A stretch of DNA of 64,000 bases from Phenylobacterium sp. Its GTDB lineage: Bacteria; Pseudomonadota; Alphaproteobacteria; Caulobacterales; Caulobacteraceae. Below, piece after piece: positions 22,362 to 33,356 of the stretch. Position numbers and translations under genes: made by a program. The stretch is from assembly GCF_030693405.1 (NCBI RefSeq), contig NZ_JAUYAW010000010.1, positions 1-64,000 on the forward strand. Reading direction: 5' to 3'. The notes under the pieces were generated by a model. The model had not been told where the DNA came from, made no database searches, and was given only the letters and a program-made list of their open reading frames with translations. Within the stretch, counting starts at the first letter, position 1. Each line of letters begins with the position of its first letter.

Positions 22362-25300
22362 TGGCCGGGCGCGATCACCGTGCGGCCGACGCTGGTGCGG
22401 GCGTTGACCGCCGGACGGTACATGTCGCGGGCCTGGGCGCCGGGCAGCAGGAAGTCCCCAGGAGTCACCGCCCGCGCCACATAGGCGAAGGCGAAGTCTT
22501 CCCGGCCCGGCAGGTCCATGGCCGCCACATAGCGGTCGTCCCGGGCCTCCTGCACATCGGCCGACGACAGCTCGCCCAGGAAGCGGAAGGGCCCGCTCTG
22601 AGCGTCGTCGGGGCCGAGCACCGTCTCGATCTCGAAACCGGCGGGCAGGGGGTCGTCGATCACCAGGGCCATGGAACGGGCCTGCTGGGCGCGGCCGGAG
22701 ACGACGATGATCACCCGATCGCCCTGGGTCAGGCTGGCGGCGTCCACCGGCCCGCCGGTGAAGCTCAGCAGGCGCTTCTGCAGGGTCAGGCCATTGCTGG
22801 TCGCCGCAGGAGCTGCGACCGGCGCACCGGTGACCGTCACGGTGCGCCAGACCGCGCCCTGTCCGGCGTTGACGAAGCGGGACTCCGCGAGCTTGCCCAC
22901 CGCCCAGCGGGGGCCGCCGGCCACGGCGGCCAGGGGGATGGCGCCGGAGCCTTCGATCTTCAGGGGGCCGGCGGCGGTCATCATGGCGTTGGCGGCCTGC
23001 AGCAGCCGGGCCTGTTCCTGGGTGTTCAGCGCCTCGGGATCCTCAACCGAATTCTCCAGCCGGCCTTGCAGCTCGCGGGCGATCTCGGTTTCGCCGGCCT
23101 CATAGGCGAGCGCGATGACGGCGGCCAGGTCTCGCAGGGGGCTCTGATACCAGTCGCTCTCCTCGCGGTAGCCCAGGGCGCGGCCCGCCTGGCGGAAGGC
23201 CGACCGGGCCCTCGCCTTGTCGCCCATCAGGGCGAGACCTGCCCCCACATGGGCCTTGGCCAGCGGCGAGGTCTCGGATTTCATCTGCACATCGTGCCAC
23301 CAGCGCAACCGGCCAAGGTCGCCCCGCCCGCCCTTGGCCAGGACATAGAGGGCGTAGGCCGAGGCCCGGCGGCGCATGGCGGCGGTGGCCGCCTCCGAGG
23401 CCTGGGGCGAACCCGCCCACCAGCTGGGATATTCCAGCCGATAGGAGATGTTGGCCCAGCCCTCCGGACGGGAGATGTGCCGCATGGCGCCGAGCGCCCG
23501 ATCCAGGGCCGCGGCTGGCACCGGGGCGCCGGCCTTCTGGGCCTCGATCAGGAAGTCGGTGGCGTAGGCGCCGAGCCAGGCGTCGGCCTCGCCGTCGCCC
23601 ACCCGCCACAGGCCGAACGCGCCGTCCAGAGTCTGACGATCCAGCAGGCGGATGACCGCCTGGGTCAGGCCCGCGCTGGCCCGTCGCGCCTTGGGATCCT
23701 GGGAGACATTGCCGGCATAGAGCAGGGGATAGGCCGCCGAGACCAGCTGTTCGGTGCAGCCATAGGGATAGCGCAGCAGAGACACCGCAATCGGCCCCGG
23801 ATCGAAGCCGCGGAAGGGCGAATAGCTGACCTGCAGGGTCGCATCCCCCGCCGCCAGTCCGGCCAGCAGGTCAGGTTGCGGCGTGAAGGCCGCGCCGGGC
23901 TGCTGCAGGGCGGTGGTGGTGCGGGTGATGCGGCCCCAGCCCAGCCGCGTCTCCATCGGATAGTCGCGGGTGGACGAGAAGCCCGGGCCGGTGACCGCGA
24001 GGCTCACCTTGCCGATGCCCGCGACCCGGGGTGCCTCCAGGGGCACCCGCTCGGCCAGCCGGCGGCCCACCGCCAGCTCATAGGCCTTGCGGAAGGGGGC
24101 GAGGATGCCGCCGTCGCCGGTCAGTTGGGCGATGTACTCGCCCGCCCGGCCCTCGATATTGTGCAGCTCCAGGGTGGCGAACGCGGTGTCGCCCGGCGCC
24201 AGGAAGCGGGGCAGGGCTAGTTCGGCCACCACCGGCTCGCGGACCACCAGGGGTTTGGAGGCCGAGCCAACGGCGTCGTCGGTCCAGGCCACCGCCATCA
24301 GCCGCAGCTCGCCGTTGAAGTCCGGCGCCGGCAGCTGGATGGTCGCCTTGCCGTCCCGGCCGGTCTCCACCACCCCGGACCACAGGGCCACGGTCTTGAT
24401 CGGCGTTACCGTCAGGCCCTCGCCGCCGATCTCGTCGCCGCCGAAGTTCACATTGGCCGGGGCCCCGAGATTGGGGTCGAGCAGCCGGCCATAGTCGTCG
24501 CGATAGTCGACGCCGAGCGCCCGTTTGCCGAAATACCACTTGGCCGGATCAGGGCTCTCGAACCGGGTCAGGCGCAATATGCCTTCGTCCACAGCGGCCA
24601 AGGTGACCCGCACCCGCTGACCAAGGCCCGCGCCCTTGACGGTGACCGGCACCGACAGGGCCTCGCGGGCGCCGGCCTTTTCCGGCGTGCCGAGATCGAC
24701 CTCCAGCTTGCGGCCCTTGGGGTCGAGGGGGACATAGACGAGGCCCAGCGCCCGCCGGGGCTTGGGCGTCTGCACCGGATCCCGCGGCTGGACGACGGTG
24801 ACCATCACATAGGCCCCGCCGCCCCAGCTGGCGTCGCTCTGGAAGCGGACAGTGGCGCCGTTGGCCCCCACAGTCAGGGTGCGGAAGTCGAGCACCCGGT
24901 CGGTGGCCACCGCCACCTGGACCTCGCCCGCATAGGGGGGCTTCAGGGTGATCTCGACGGTGTCGCCCTGGGCGTAGGTCTTGTCGCCGGCGCTGACGCG
25001 GACGATATCGGGCGCCTCGGCGTCCTGTGCGGGCGCGCCCCAGCCGGAGGTGAAGCGGATGACGCTGGCCGCGCCGTCGGGACCGGTCAGTTCAAGCCGG
25101 TAGTCGCCCCAGCCCAAACGCTTTGTCAGGCGGGCGGCCTCTGCGGCCGACAGATTGACGCTCCCCTGGTCAACCAGGGCGTCGCGGCTGGTCCGCCGCC
25201 ACTGCCAGCGACCATCCTGCTGGAACCAGTCATAGTCCCAGTTCTCCGACACCAGCCTCCAGCTGACGCCGGGCGCGGCGATGCGCCGGCCCGTGGGGTC

Positions 25301-27445
25301 GACGGAAATGAGCTCGAGGCTGACCGTGGGGTCGCCGCCCCGGGCGGCTTCAGCCTGGCTGACCTTGACCCCCAGATAGGTCGATCGGGGGCGGATCTTC
25401 AGGTCCAGGGACTCGCGCACGGGCCGGCCGCCCGGCTCGAAGACGCTGACGGTGGTTGCCGCCACCAGGGGCTGGGCGCTATCGGCCGCCTGGGGCGGCA
25501 GGGTGATGACGGCCCGGCCCTCCCCATCGGTGACCGTACGGCCCAACTCGACGAAGGCCTCCTGGAAGGGCTCGCGCTGGTCGCCCCACTGGTAGGCCTC
25601 GAACGCTGGGAAGGGGTTGGGATCGACGCGCAGGCGGGCCTCGCCCTCGGCCTGCAAGCCAGAGCCTGGCGCGCCATAGAGGAAGCGGGCGCTGACATCG
25701 AGATTGCGGCTCTGACCGGCGGCCACGGGGGTCGCCTCCTGGCCGGTGAGGCTGACCGCCAGCCGCTGCGGGGCGAAGTCCTCGACGGCGAAGACCACCT
25801 CGCCGGCCGGGTCCTTCAGGCCTTCGATCTCTACCGTGGCGCGCCAGCGGCCCCGAGGCGCGCTGCGGGGGAGGGCGATGTTGGCGGCGGCGGACCCCAG
25901 GGGGGCGCCGTCAAAGGCGAACCGGCGGTATTCGACGCCGGATGGCCGGCGCACGACGATGGCGCCCTTGCGGTCCTTCACCGCCCGGGCTTCGCGATCG
26001 CGCAGCAGGGCGTTCAGATGGACCGTCTCGCCGGGGCGATAGACCCCGCGGTCAGTATAGAGGTAGGCGTCCACCACTGTGGCTGCGGCGCGGCCGGCGG
26101 TGCTGGCGGCGGGGGTTTCGATGCGACCGCCGACGCCCAGGCGCGACAGGTCGGCCGGCGGCCGGTCCAGGTCCAGGATCGCCAGATCGCCCTGCGGCCC
26201 GTAGGCCATGATCATCTTGGCGCGCAGGGCGCCTTCGCCCTTGGTCAGGGCGGCGGCGAAGCGGGCCCGGCCCTGGCCATCGGTGCGGGCCTCGGCCAGG
26301 TCCTCGCCGTTGGCGGCCACCAGGGCCACGCGGATCCCGGACTGCGGACGGGCGCTCTTGAGCGAGCGGACCACAACATCGGTGGCCTCGGCGCCGGCAT
26401 AGGCGCTCAACGCCATGTCGGTGAAGATGATCCAGCGCCGCGCCTGCGCCGGGGGATTGGAATCCTCGCCCGCTGTCAGGCTGCGGCCGCCCGAGGCGTC
26501 GCGGGCCTTGATGACATAGCCGCCGGGCTTCATTTCGCGCAGCACCGCGCCCAGGGGGAAGACGGTGGTGGCCCGCCGACCGGCCTCGCCGGCCACGGCG
26601 ACCTCGCCGCTCCAGACCTTCTGGCCCTCCTGGTCGGGACTGTCAGAGCCCCAGTCATAGGGCCATTCCCCCTCGGCGGTAGGCTCCGGGGCGCTGACCG
26701 AGGTGCGCACGAGATTGCGGTCGGCGACGCGCCAGACCTCGATGGCCAGACGGGTGACATTGACCGTCTCGATGCCGACCCCGTCGGAGTCCTCGCGGGG
26801 CAGGATCACGCCGTCCCCGGCGAAGCCTACGAAGGGCGGCTTCTCGCCGAAGGTGAAGTCGATGTCCGCATTGGCCGCCAGCGTCTCGCCGCCCATGGCC
26901 GGCAGGCCTTTCAGCAGGGTCACCCGGCGCTCGGTGAACCCCAGGCCCGCCAGACATAGTTCTGAGCCTTCCACGGCGATGGCCGGGGTTTCGCCCAGAT
27001 CCGGGGAAATGAGGACGTAGTCGCCATAGGCGGCCTCCGGATCCAGCGGCCGGCTCAGCTCGATACAGGCCCGCGGCTGGGCGGTGGAGGTGTCGACGCG
27101 GGTCCGCCAGACGGCGAAGCCCTCGGGCATGGGGGCGCCGCGGCGGGGGGCGTCGGCCGATCTCGGGGAGCCGAACAGCGACCAGCTGCCGGGGACCACG
27201 CCGTCACCGGAGACCACCGCCCGCGGGATGCTCAGGATGTCGACACCCTTGGCGGTGAGAAAGCCGCCGCCGAAGGCCGCGACGATCAGAACGCTGGCCA
27301 GAACCACCGGGGCCCGACCATGGCTCATGCGATCCTTGAGGCTCCGCCACCAGGGCGTCTTGGCGACGTCTGGACCCTGGGGGGCGGGCTCAGGGGCGGC
27401 CGGTTCCGGGGTGAGTCCGTTCGGCGTCTCGTCGCTCGGCGTCAT
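22358..27445 (-). CDS. Bacterial alpha-2-macroglobulin
   Basis: A 1695-residue periplasmic protein held by an N-terminal helix (about 46-66); no lipobox, unlike E. coli YfhM. Macroglobulin-like beta domains (including DRGVYRPGETV near 480) lead to the thioester domain with YPYGCTEQ; Cys1230 and the Gln of CTEQ form the internal thioester that traps proteases. It is thought to protect the periplasm when the wall is breached, with PBP1C, its translationally coupled partner, repairing the wall. Complete, no frameshift. Confidence 0.95.
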   Translation of the reverse strand: MTPSDETPNGLTPEPAAPEPAPQGPDVAKTPWWRSLKDRMSHGRAPVVLASVLIVAAFGGGFLTAKGVDILSIPRAVVSGDGVVPGSWSLFGSPRSADAPRRGAPMPEGFAVWRTRVDTSTAQPRACIELSRPLDPEAAYGDYVLISPDLGETPAIAVEGSELCLAGLGFTERRVTLLKGLPAMGGETLAANADIDFTFGEKPPFVGFAGDGVILPREDSDGVGIETVNVTRLAIEVWRVADRNLVRTSVSAPEPTAEGEWPYDWGSDSPDQEGQKVWSGEVAVAGEAGRRATTVFPLGAVLREMKPGGYVIKARDASGGRSLTAGEDSNPPAQARRWIIFTDMALSAYAGAEATDVVVRSLKSARPQSGIRVALVAANGEDLAEARTDGQGRARFAAALTKGEGALRAKMIMAYGPQGDLAILDLDRPPADLSRLGVGGRIETPAASTAGRAAATVVDAYLYTDRGVYRPGETVHLNALLRDREARAVKDRKGAIVVRRPSGVEYRRFAFDGAPLGSAAANIALPRSAPRGRWRATVEIEGLKDPAGEVVFAVEDFAPQRLAVSLTGQEATPVAAGQSRNLDVSARFLYGAPGSGLQAEGEARLRVDPNPFPAFEAYQWGDQREPFQEAFVELGRTVTDGEGRAVITLPPQAADSAQPLVAATTVSVFEPGGRPVRESLDLKIRPRSTYLGVKVSQAEAARGGDPTVSLELISVDPTGRRIAAPGVSWRLVSENWDYDWFQQDGRWQWRRTSRDALVDQGSVNLSAAEAARLTKRLGWGDYRLELTGPDGAASVIRFTSGWGAPAQDAEAPDIVRVSAGDKTYAQGDTVEITLKPPYAGEVQVAVATDRVLDFRTLTVGANGATVRFQSDASWGGGAYVMVTVVQPRDPVQTPKPRRALGLVYVPLDPKGRKLEVDLGTPEKAGAREALSVPVTVKGAGLGQRVRVTLAAVDEGILRLTRFESPDPAKWYFGKRALGVDYRDDYGRLLDPNLGAPANVNFGGDEIGGEGLTVTPIKTVALWSGVVETGRDGKATIQLPAPDFNGELRLMAVAWTDDAVGSASKPLVVREPVVAELALPRFLAPGDTAFATLELHNIEGRAGEYIAQLTGDGGILAPFRKAYELAVGRRLAERVPLEAPRVAGIGKVSLAVTGPGFSSTRDYPMETRLGWGRITRTTTALQQPGAAFTPQPDLLAGLAAGDATLQVSYSPFRGFDPGPIAVSLLRYPYGCTEQLVSAAYPLLYAGNVSQDPKARRASAGLTQAVIRLLDRQTLDGAFGLWRVGDGEADAWLGAYATDFLIEAQKAGAPVPAAALDRALGAMRHISRPEGWANISYRLEYPSWWAGSPQASEAATAAMRRRASAYALYVLAKGGRGDLGRLRWWHDVQMKSETSPLAKAHVGAGLALMGDKARARSAFRQAGRALGYREESDWYQSPLRDLAAVIALAYEAGETEIARELQGRLENSVEDPEALNTQEQARLLQAANAMMTAAGPLKIEGSGAIPLAAVAGGPRWAVGKLAESRFVNAGQGAVWRTVTVTGAPVAAPAATSNGLTLQKRLLSFTGGPVDAASLTQGDRVIIVVSGRAQQARSMALVIDDPLPAGFEIETVLGPDDAQSGPFRFLGELSSADVQEARDDRYVAAMDLPGREDFAFAYVARAVTPGDFLLPGAQARDMYRPAVNARTSVGRTVIAPGQ

Positions 27446-27522
27446 CAGAAGTCCCCCACCCCGTCTCTATCGCCGGTTTAGAGGAGCCCCAGCTATCCGT
27501 CCCCGTCAATCATCCCGCCGCC

Positions 27523-28995
27523 TCAGCCCAGCGCCAGGGTCAGGGATTTGATCTGCAGGTAGTCGTCCACCCCATAGACCGAGCCCTCCCGCCCATAGCC
27601 GGACCGCTTGACCCCGCCAAACGGGTTGGCGGCCGTGGAGACGAGGCCGGTATTGACCCCGATGATGCCGGCTTCCAGGCCCCGGCCGACCCGCATGGCG
27701 CGGGCCTGGTCGCGGGTGAACAGATAGGCCGCCAGGCCGAAGTCCGAGGCGTTGGCCCGGCTCAGGGCCTCTTCCTCGGTGTCGAAGCCGAAGACCGGGG
27801 CCACCGGGCCAAAGGTCTCCTCGGCGGCGAACAGGCGGTCATCGCCGCCTTCCAGCACGGTGGGCTGGAAGTAACGCCCGCCCAGGGCGTGCCGATCGCC
27901 GCCGGTCAGCACGCGCCCGCCGCTGGCCTTGGTGCGGGCGATATGGTCCTCGACCTTGTCCAGGGCCTTTTCGCTGATCAACGGTCCGATCTCCACGCCC
28001 GCCTCCAGGGGAGGGCCAACTTTCAGGGCGGCGACCCGCTCGCTCAGGCGCGCGATGAAGGCGTCCAGGATCGAGGCCTGCACATAGAGCCTGTTGGGAC
28101 AGACGCAGGTCTGGCCTGCCGCCCGGAACTTGCCCGCCACGGCCCCCTCGACGGCGGCGTCGAGATCGGCGTCCTCGAAGACGATCAGGGGCGCTGCGCC
28201 GCCGAGCTCCATGGACAGGCGCTTCAGAGTCGGGGCGCAGTCGGCCGCCAACTTGCGCCCGACCTCGGTGGAGCCGGTGAAGGAGAGTTTGCGGATCAGC
28301 GGCGAGCCCGTCAGCCGGGCGCCGATCTCGCTGTTGGCGCCGGTCACCACGGAGAAGACGCCGTCGGGGACGCCAGCCTCCAGGGCCAGCTTGGCCAAGG
28401 CGAGCGCCGTAAAGGGGGTGGCCGAGGCCGGCTTGAGCACCACGGTGCAGCCGGCGCAGAAGGCCGCGGCCGCCTTGCGGGTGATCATGGCGGCCGGAAA
28501 ATTCCAGGGGGTGATCGCCGCCACCGGGCCGACAGGTTCGCGGAAGGAGAGGATCAGGTCCTCATCCTTGGGACTCTCGATGGTCCGTCCATCCAGGCGT
28601 CCAGCGAGTCCGGCGAACCAGCTGATGAAGGAATTGGCGTAGCGCACCTCCCCCAGGGCCTCCTTCCAGGGCTTGCCGTTCTCAAGTGAGATCAGGGCCG
28701 CCAAGCCCTCCTCATTGGCCTTCACCAGAGCGGCCCAGCGGAACAGGATCTCGCCCCGGGCCTGCCCCTTGCGCGCCGCCCAGTCTGGAAAGCTCCGCGC
28801 CGCCGCGGCGATGGCGCGCTCCACCTCCTCGCCTGACAGGCTCGGCGCATGGCCAAGGAGGCTTCCGTCGGCCGGGTTGTCCACGGCGATGGGCTTTGCC
28901 GACCCGCTGATCCAGCGGCCGTCCACCAGCGCCTGCTTAAGGATGAGGTCGGCGCCCAGTTTCGCCAGAGTGTCGGGGGATGGCTGTTCGGCCAT
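27523..28995 (-). CDS. gabD: Succinate-semialdehyde dehydrogenase (NADP+)
   Basis: A 490-residue aldehyde dehydrogenase. PVGPVAAITPWNFP, the SFTGSTEVGRKL cofactor loop, the general base Glu in SMELGGAAP, and the nucleophile in AAGQTCVCPN are present. The second cysteine two residues on (CxC) is typical of GabD enzymes. It oxidises succinate semialdehyde to succinate in 4-aminobutyrate breakdown. No gabT is adjacent. Related semialdehydes such as glutarate semialdehyde are also possible substrates. Confidence 0.92.
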   Translation of the reverse strand: MAEQPSPDTLAKLGADLILKQALVDGRWISGSAKPIAVDNPADGSLLGHAPSLSGEEVERAIAAAARSFPDWAARKGQARGEILFRWAALVKANEEGLAALISLENGKPWKEALGEVRYANSFISWFAGLAGRLDGRTIESPKDEDLILSFREPVGPVAAITPWNFPAAMITRKAAAAFCAGCTVVLKPASATPFTALALAKLALEAGVPDGVFSVVTGANSEIGARLTGSPLIRKLSFTGSTEVGRKLAADCAPTLKRLSMELGGAAPLIVFEDADLDAAVEGAVAGKFRAAGQTCVCPNRLYVQASILDAFIARLSERVAALKVGPPLEAGVEIGPLISEKALDKVEDHIARTKASGGRVLTGGDRHALGGRYFQPTVLEGGDDRLFAAEETFGPVAPVFGFDTEEEALSRANASDFGLAAYLFTRDQARAMRVGRGLEAGIIGVNTGLVSTAANPFGGVKRSGYGREGSVYGVDDYLQIKSLTLALG

Positions 28996-29168
28996 GGCGG
29001 TCTCCTTGAATCTGCGCTGCCCACCAAACGCTTAAGTCGCCCAGCGGCGCCGGAACCCCGGCTGCGGCGGCGAAAAGCCCCGCCTGTTTACCCTGTTCTG
29101 CGGAGGGTTCGTTTACCCTGAGGCCGCATCATCAGCCCCTGAACGTTTAGAAAGAGCGGGGCGCAGAC

Positions 29169-30743
29169 GTGCGAACCTCTATCCTTAAGGGCCTGACCGC
29201 CCGGCTGAAGACCGGCGCCCGGGACGAGAGCGGGGCGGCGGCGATCATCTTCGCCGTGGCGCTTGTGCTGCTCGCTCCCCTGACGCTCGGCGTGTTCGAC
29301 CTCTATATCGGCGCCAACCAGAAGCAGAAGCTGCAGGACGCCTTGGACGCGGCCGCCCTGTTCGCCGCCCGTTCCTCCGCCCAGACCCAACAGGAGATCA
29401 ATGAGGTCGGCCAGCGGGCTCTCATGGCCAATCTCAGCGCCTTCCCCGGTTCGGCCCTGGTGACGTCCAGCTTCGTCCTCGACGGCCCCAAGGTGGTGGC
29501 CTCGGCGGAGATGACCCCCATGGCCGTGGCCACCGGCTTCTTCCAGCACGGCAACGTCAAGGCCGGCGCCGAGGTGTTGCGGGCCATGGACAGGCTCGAA
29601 GTCGCCCTGGTGCTGGACAACACGGGCTCGATGGCCGGCACGAAGATGACGACCCTGAAGAGCGCGGCCAAGGATCTGGTGGACAAGCTGGACGCTGCGG
29701 GCAAGCGAAGCACCGCCAAGGACCCAATACAGATCTCCCTGGTGCCCTTCTCCAGCACGGTGCGGGTGGCCGAGAACGTCAGCGTCAAGACCTACAACAC
29801 AACCACGCGCACCGGCCCGGGCATTCCCAACTGGCTCGACAGCCGGGCGCTCGGGCACAACGCGGCTGGTACGCCTGGCGCAGGCGGCGACATCTTCAAC
29901 ACCGCCAACACCGACCGCTTCGCCGTCCTGAAGTCTATGAAGGACAATCAGGTCTGGGGCGGCTGCGTGGAAAGCCGTCGCCAGCCCTTCGACGTCCAGG
30001 ACACCGCGCCCTATTCGGCGAATGTGGACAGCTATTTCGTCCCCTATTTCGCCCCCGACGAGCCAGATCAGCTCAACTGGTGGACGGCGAAAAACCCGAA
30101 CACCTACATCGACGACGGCTCCAATGGGGACAATTGGGCGCGGCAGGGGAACGTCGCCAAGTACAACAACGCCAAGCCCAGCGGCGGCGGTCCCAACCAG
30201 GGTTGTGACCTTGAACCGATCATGCCGCTGACCACCGACATGAGCGCCCTGAAGAGCGCCATCGATTCGATGAAGGCGGTGGGAAACACCAATATCCCCA
30301 TGGGGCTGGTCTGGGGTTGGCACACCCTGTCGCCCAATGCGCCCCTGGCCGACGGTGTCGCCTATGGGACCAAGAACCACCGCAAGATCATCATCCTGAT
30401 GACCGATGGCGACAACGTCTTCGGCAGCGCCAGCAACCACAACGGCTCGCCCTATAGCGGCTTGGGCTATATCTGGCAGGGGTTGCTGGGAATCACGTCG
30501 GGCTCGAACAGTCTGCGCGCGCAGAAGATGGACGAGCGGCTCGCGCTCTTGTGCAACAACATCAAGGCCAAGGAGATCGTCCTCTACACGGTGCGAGTGG
30601 AGGTGACGACCGGATCCAGCGATCTGCTGCGTAACTGCGCCACCGATCCGGACAAGTTCTTCGACGTCCAGAACGTGTCGCAGCTGGGCGCGGCGTTCGA
30701 CGCCATCGCCGGCTCGATCGACAACCTCCGCCTGACCAAGTGA
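29169..30743 (+). CDS. TadG-like pilus-assembly protein with von Willebrand A domain
   Basis: A 524-residue protein. An N-terminal TadE/TadG-like helix (about 22-46, ESGAAAIIFAVALVLLAPLTLGVFDLYIGA) is followed by a large outer region carrying a vWA domain with the MIDAS motif DNTGSM (Asp150) and IILMTDGDN. Proteins of this kind accompany Flp/Tad pili, but no tad genes are nearby, so it is an orphan. The start is a GTG. The direct repeat GTTTACCCTG occurs twice upstream (about 29087 and 29111). Confidence 0.85.
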   Translation: MRTSILKGLTARLKTGARDESGAAAIIFAVALVLLAPLTLGVFDLYIGANQKQKLQDALDAAALFAARSSAQTQQEINEVGQRALMANLSAFPGSALVTSSFVLDGPKVVASAEMTPMAVATGFFQHGNVKAGAEVLRAMDRLEVALVLDNTGSMAGTKMTTLKSAAKDLVDKLDAAGKRSTAKDPIQISLVPFSSTVRVAENVSVKTYNTTTRTGPGIPNWLDSRALGHNAAGTPGAGGDIFNTANTDRFAVLKSMKDNQVWGGCVESRRQPFDVQDTAPYSANVDSYFVPYFAPDEPDQLNWWTAKNPNTYIDDGSNGDNWARQGNVAKYNNAKPSGGGPNQGCDLEPIMPLTTDMSALKSAIDSMKAVGNTNIPMGLVWGWHTLSPNAPLADGVAYGTKNHRKIIILMTDGDNVFGSASNHNGSPYSGLGYIWQGLLGITSGSNSLRAQKMDERLALLCNNIKAKEIVLYTVRVEVTTGSSDLLRNCATDPDKFFDVQNVSQLGAAFDAIAGSIDNLRLTK

Positions 30744-30801
30744 TCCCCTGATTGAACGGACGAGGCGGCGCTGAGTGTCGTCTTCGTCGCGGGGCTCAGG
30801 T

Positions 30802-33312
30802 TCAGGCGAGCTTTGCGGGGCAGGCGACCTCGTCAACTGACGCCCGCGCCGACCAGACATCGTCCACCGCCATCAGCAGGCGCTCGGCCGTGACCGGCTT
30901 GGTCACGTGGCCATCGGCGCCGGCCTCGGCGGACGCCAGGCCGTGTTCGGGCATGGCGTTGGCGGTCAGGGTGTAGATCGGCGTCCGCTCACGCCCTTGG
31001 GCCTGTTCGCGCCGGCGGATTTCACCGATGGCGCTCAGACCGTCCATGACCGGCATCTGCATGTCCATCAGGACGAGATCATAGGCTCCGTCCTCCCAGG
31101 CGGCCACCGCCTGGGCGCCGTCCTCGACAGAGGTCAGGAGGACACCCGCGGCGCCAAGGATCAGTTCCACGACCCGACGGTTGGTCGGATGGTCTTCGGC
31201 CAGGAGGACCCGCATTCCGTCCAGGGGCGCCGGCCCCCTGGCGGCGTCGGCGTCGCGCCTCCAGGCCTCAGCAGCGCCTGCAGCCCGGGGCAGGTCTAGG
31301 GTGAGGGAGAAGACCGAGCCCGCGTCACGTTGGGAGTCTGCTGAAAGGGTTCCCCCCATGGCCTCGGCGAGGGAGCGGGAAATGGCCAGGCCAAGGCCGG
31401 TGCCGCTGAAGCGGCGGGTGATCGAACCGTCGGCCTGCTCAAAGCGCCCGAACAGACGCTGGCGCGCGTCCTCATCGAAGCCGATGCCGGTGTCTGCGAC
31501 ACGGAAGACCAGGTGAGGTCCGGCCGCCCCCTGCGCGCTGGTCACCTCAAGGCGCACGGAGCCCTGGGTGGTGAACTTCACCGCATTGCCCAGCAGATTG
31601 GAGAGAATCTGCCGCAGTCGCGCGGCGTCGCCCTGGTACTCGCCCTCGGCGTCCGGGTGGATGACGACCTGGAAGTCCAGGCCCTTGGCCTCGGCGCTGG
31701 GCTGGAACAGAGCCGCGCAGGCGGCCACCGAGGCGCCCAGGTCGAAGGGTTCAGGCCGCAGCTCCAGCCGTCCGGCCTCGATGCGGGCCAGATCAAGGAT
31801 GTCTGACAGCAGGGCCTCGAGGGTCTGGGCCGAGGTTTCGATCAGCCCGACCATTTCCGCCTGTCGGGGGGCGAGCTGTGTGCGCGCCAGGGCGCCGGCG
31901 ACCCCCATGACCCCGTTCAGGGGCGTGCGGATCTCGTGGCTCATATTGGCCAGGAATTCGCTCTTGGCGCGGTTGGCGGCCTCGGCGGCCTCCTTGGCCT
32001 TCACGAGTTCGAGTTCGTCCTGCTTCTGGCGGTCGATGTCGCGGATGACCCCGACCACACGCTCGATCCGTCCGCCGGCGTCCTTGAACGCCCGCGCCGC
32101 CGAACTCGTCCACCTCGCCGGGCCGCCGCCGGGGGGCACCAGGCGGTAGGTTTCGTGGAACGGCTCATCATGACGCACATGTCGGTCCCAAGCCGCCATC
32201 AGCCGGGGGCGATCGGCGCGGTGGACCGCCTCCCAGATGCCTTGTTCGACGTCCTGGAACGTCGCCCCTTTGTGAAGACCCCGGGCGCCCGCCGCCGTCA
32301 GCACGCTTCGCCGGTAGTCCATCTCCCACATCTGCAGGTCGCCGATCTCCAGGGCGAACTTGAGACGCTCTTCGGACCTTTGGGCCTCCTCCAGGGCGGC
32401 TACGGAGTCGGTGATGTCCACCGACATGATCAGGAGGCCCGCCACCGCCCCGTCCCCGTCGCGCCAGGGGGTGATCTCCACCCGCAGCCAGCGCTGCTGG
32501 CCATCATCATTCTCCACCGCCAGCCGCTCGTACTGGGCGGTGTGGCCCTCAAGGCAGCGTTCATAGACCGCCCGCCAGCGCTTGGTGCGCGGGTTCACGT
32601 CGTAAATGATCCGACCGATCGGGTCATCGATGCCCCGCTCGGTGCGCCACCGCGGACTGGCCTGGATGACCCGCATGTCGGCGTCGGTCAGGCACAGGGC
32701 GACCGGCGCGGTCTCCACAAAGGCCGCCATCAGGGTCTGGGCGGCCTGAGCCTTGAGATGGGCCTGGGCGAGGTCGTTCACCGCCTGATGGCGACTGCAC
32801 TCTCCGGCGGCCATGGCGGCCAGATCCCGCAGGCACGCCGCCAGGCTCTCATCATAGGCGCAGGCCTCGGCCCCGGCCACGACGACCGCGCCGACCGCGC
32901 CCCCGTCGCCCAGGCGGATGGGCGCGCCGGCGAAGAAGCGGACAAAGGGCTCGGTGGTCACATAGGGGTGGTCGGAAAACCGCGGATCGGCCCGGGCGTC
33001 GGGGATCCACATGACGTCTTCTGCCTGGGCGGCCAGACCCGCAAAGGAGCGGTGGGCGGCGATCTGACGGGAAAACCCGTCATCAGCGCTGGCGTGCCAG
33101 GTGTGATCCCCATCGATCAGGATCACGTCGCCCAGGCCCCCGCCCACCAGGGCCCGCGCCAGTCGGCCAATCCGTTCGAAGGGCGTCTTCAGGGCGGACA
33201 GGTCCAGCGCGCTCATCATCGCGATGCGACGGGCTCTGGCCTCTATGGCGGCTGGAAAGTCGACCATGGCGCTGACGCGTCTGCCCTCCGATGACTGGGC
33301 AGACTGCCGCAT
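30802..33312 (-). CDS. Hybrid sensor histidine kinase (GAF-PAS-PAS-HK-REC)
   Basis: An 836-residue soluble protein. A GAF domain (about 45-170), a first PAS domain (about 190-305) and a second PAS/PAC (about 315-430) precede the HisKA domain with [15 protein letters not shown] (His459), a HATPase with DTGIGFD and [12 protein letters not shown], and a receiver domain with [14 protein letters not shown]. It passes phosphate internally to its receiver and then to an Hpt protein. Start codon uncertain; Met16 at 33267 is an alternative. Target not visible. Confidence 0.92.
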   Translation of the reverse strand: MRQSAQSSEGRRVSAMVDFPAAIEARARRIAMMSALDLSALKTPFERIGRLARALVGGGLGDVILIDGDHTWHASADDGFSRQIAAHRSFAGLAAQAEDVMWIPDARADPRFSDHPYVTTEPFVRFFAGAPIRLGDGGAVGAVVVAGAEACAYDESLAACLRDLAAMAAGECSRHQAVNDLAQAHLKAQAAQTLMAAFVETAPVALCLTDADMRVIQASPRWRTERGIDDPIGRIIYDVNPRTKRWRAVYERCLEGHTAQYERLAVENDDGQQRWLRVEITPWRDGDGAVAGLLIMSVDITDSVAALEEAQRSEERLKFALEIGDLQMWEMDYRRSVLTAAGARGLHKGATFQDVEQGIWEAVHRADRPRLMAAWDRHVRHDEPFHETYRLVPPGGGPARWTSSAARAFKDAGGRIERVVGVIRDIDRQKQDELELVKAKEAAEAANRAKSEFLANMSHEIRTPLNGVMGVAGALARTQLAPRQAEMVGLIETSAQTLEALLSDILDLARIEAGRLELRPEPFDLGASVAACAALFQPSAEAKGLDFQVVIHPDAEGEYQGDAARLRQILSNLLGNAVKFTTQGSVRLEVTSAQGAAGPHLVFRVADTGIGFDEDARQRLFGRFEQADGSITRRFSGTGLGLAISRSLAEAMGGTLSADSQRDAGSVFSLTLDLPRAAGAAEAWRRDADAARGPAPLDGMRVLLAEDHPTNRRVVELILGAAGVLLTSVEDGAQAVAAWEDGAYDLVLMDMQMPVMDGLSAIGEIRRREQAQGRERTPIYTLTANAMPEHGLASAEAGADGHVTKPVTAERLLMAVDDVWSARASVDEVACPAKLA

Positions 33313-33356
33313 GGCGGGTTAAATTTTGGTGGTCAGTGTAAAAAACCCGCGGTTGA

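Noticed and set aside
29088-30860. 590-codon open frame on the minus strand.
   Set aside because: Antisense to the TadG-like gene, whose vWA motif and transmembrane helix are clear; the frame is low-complexity.
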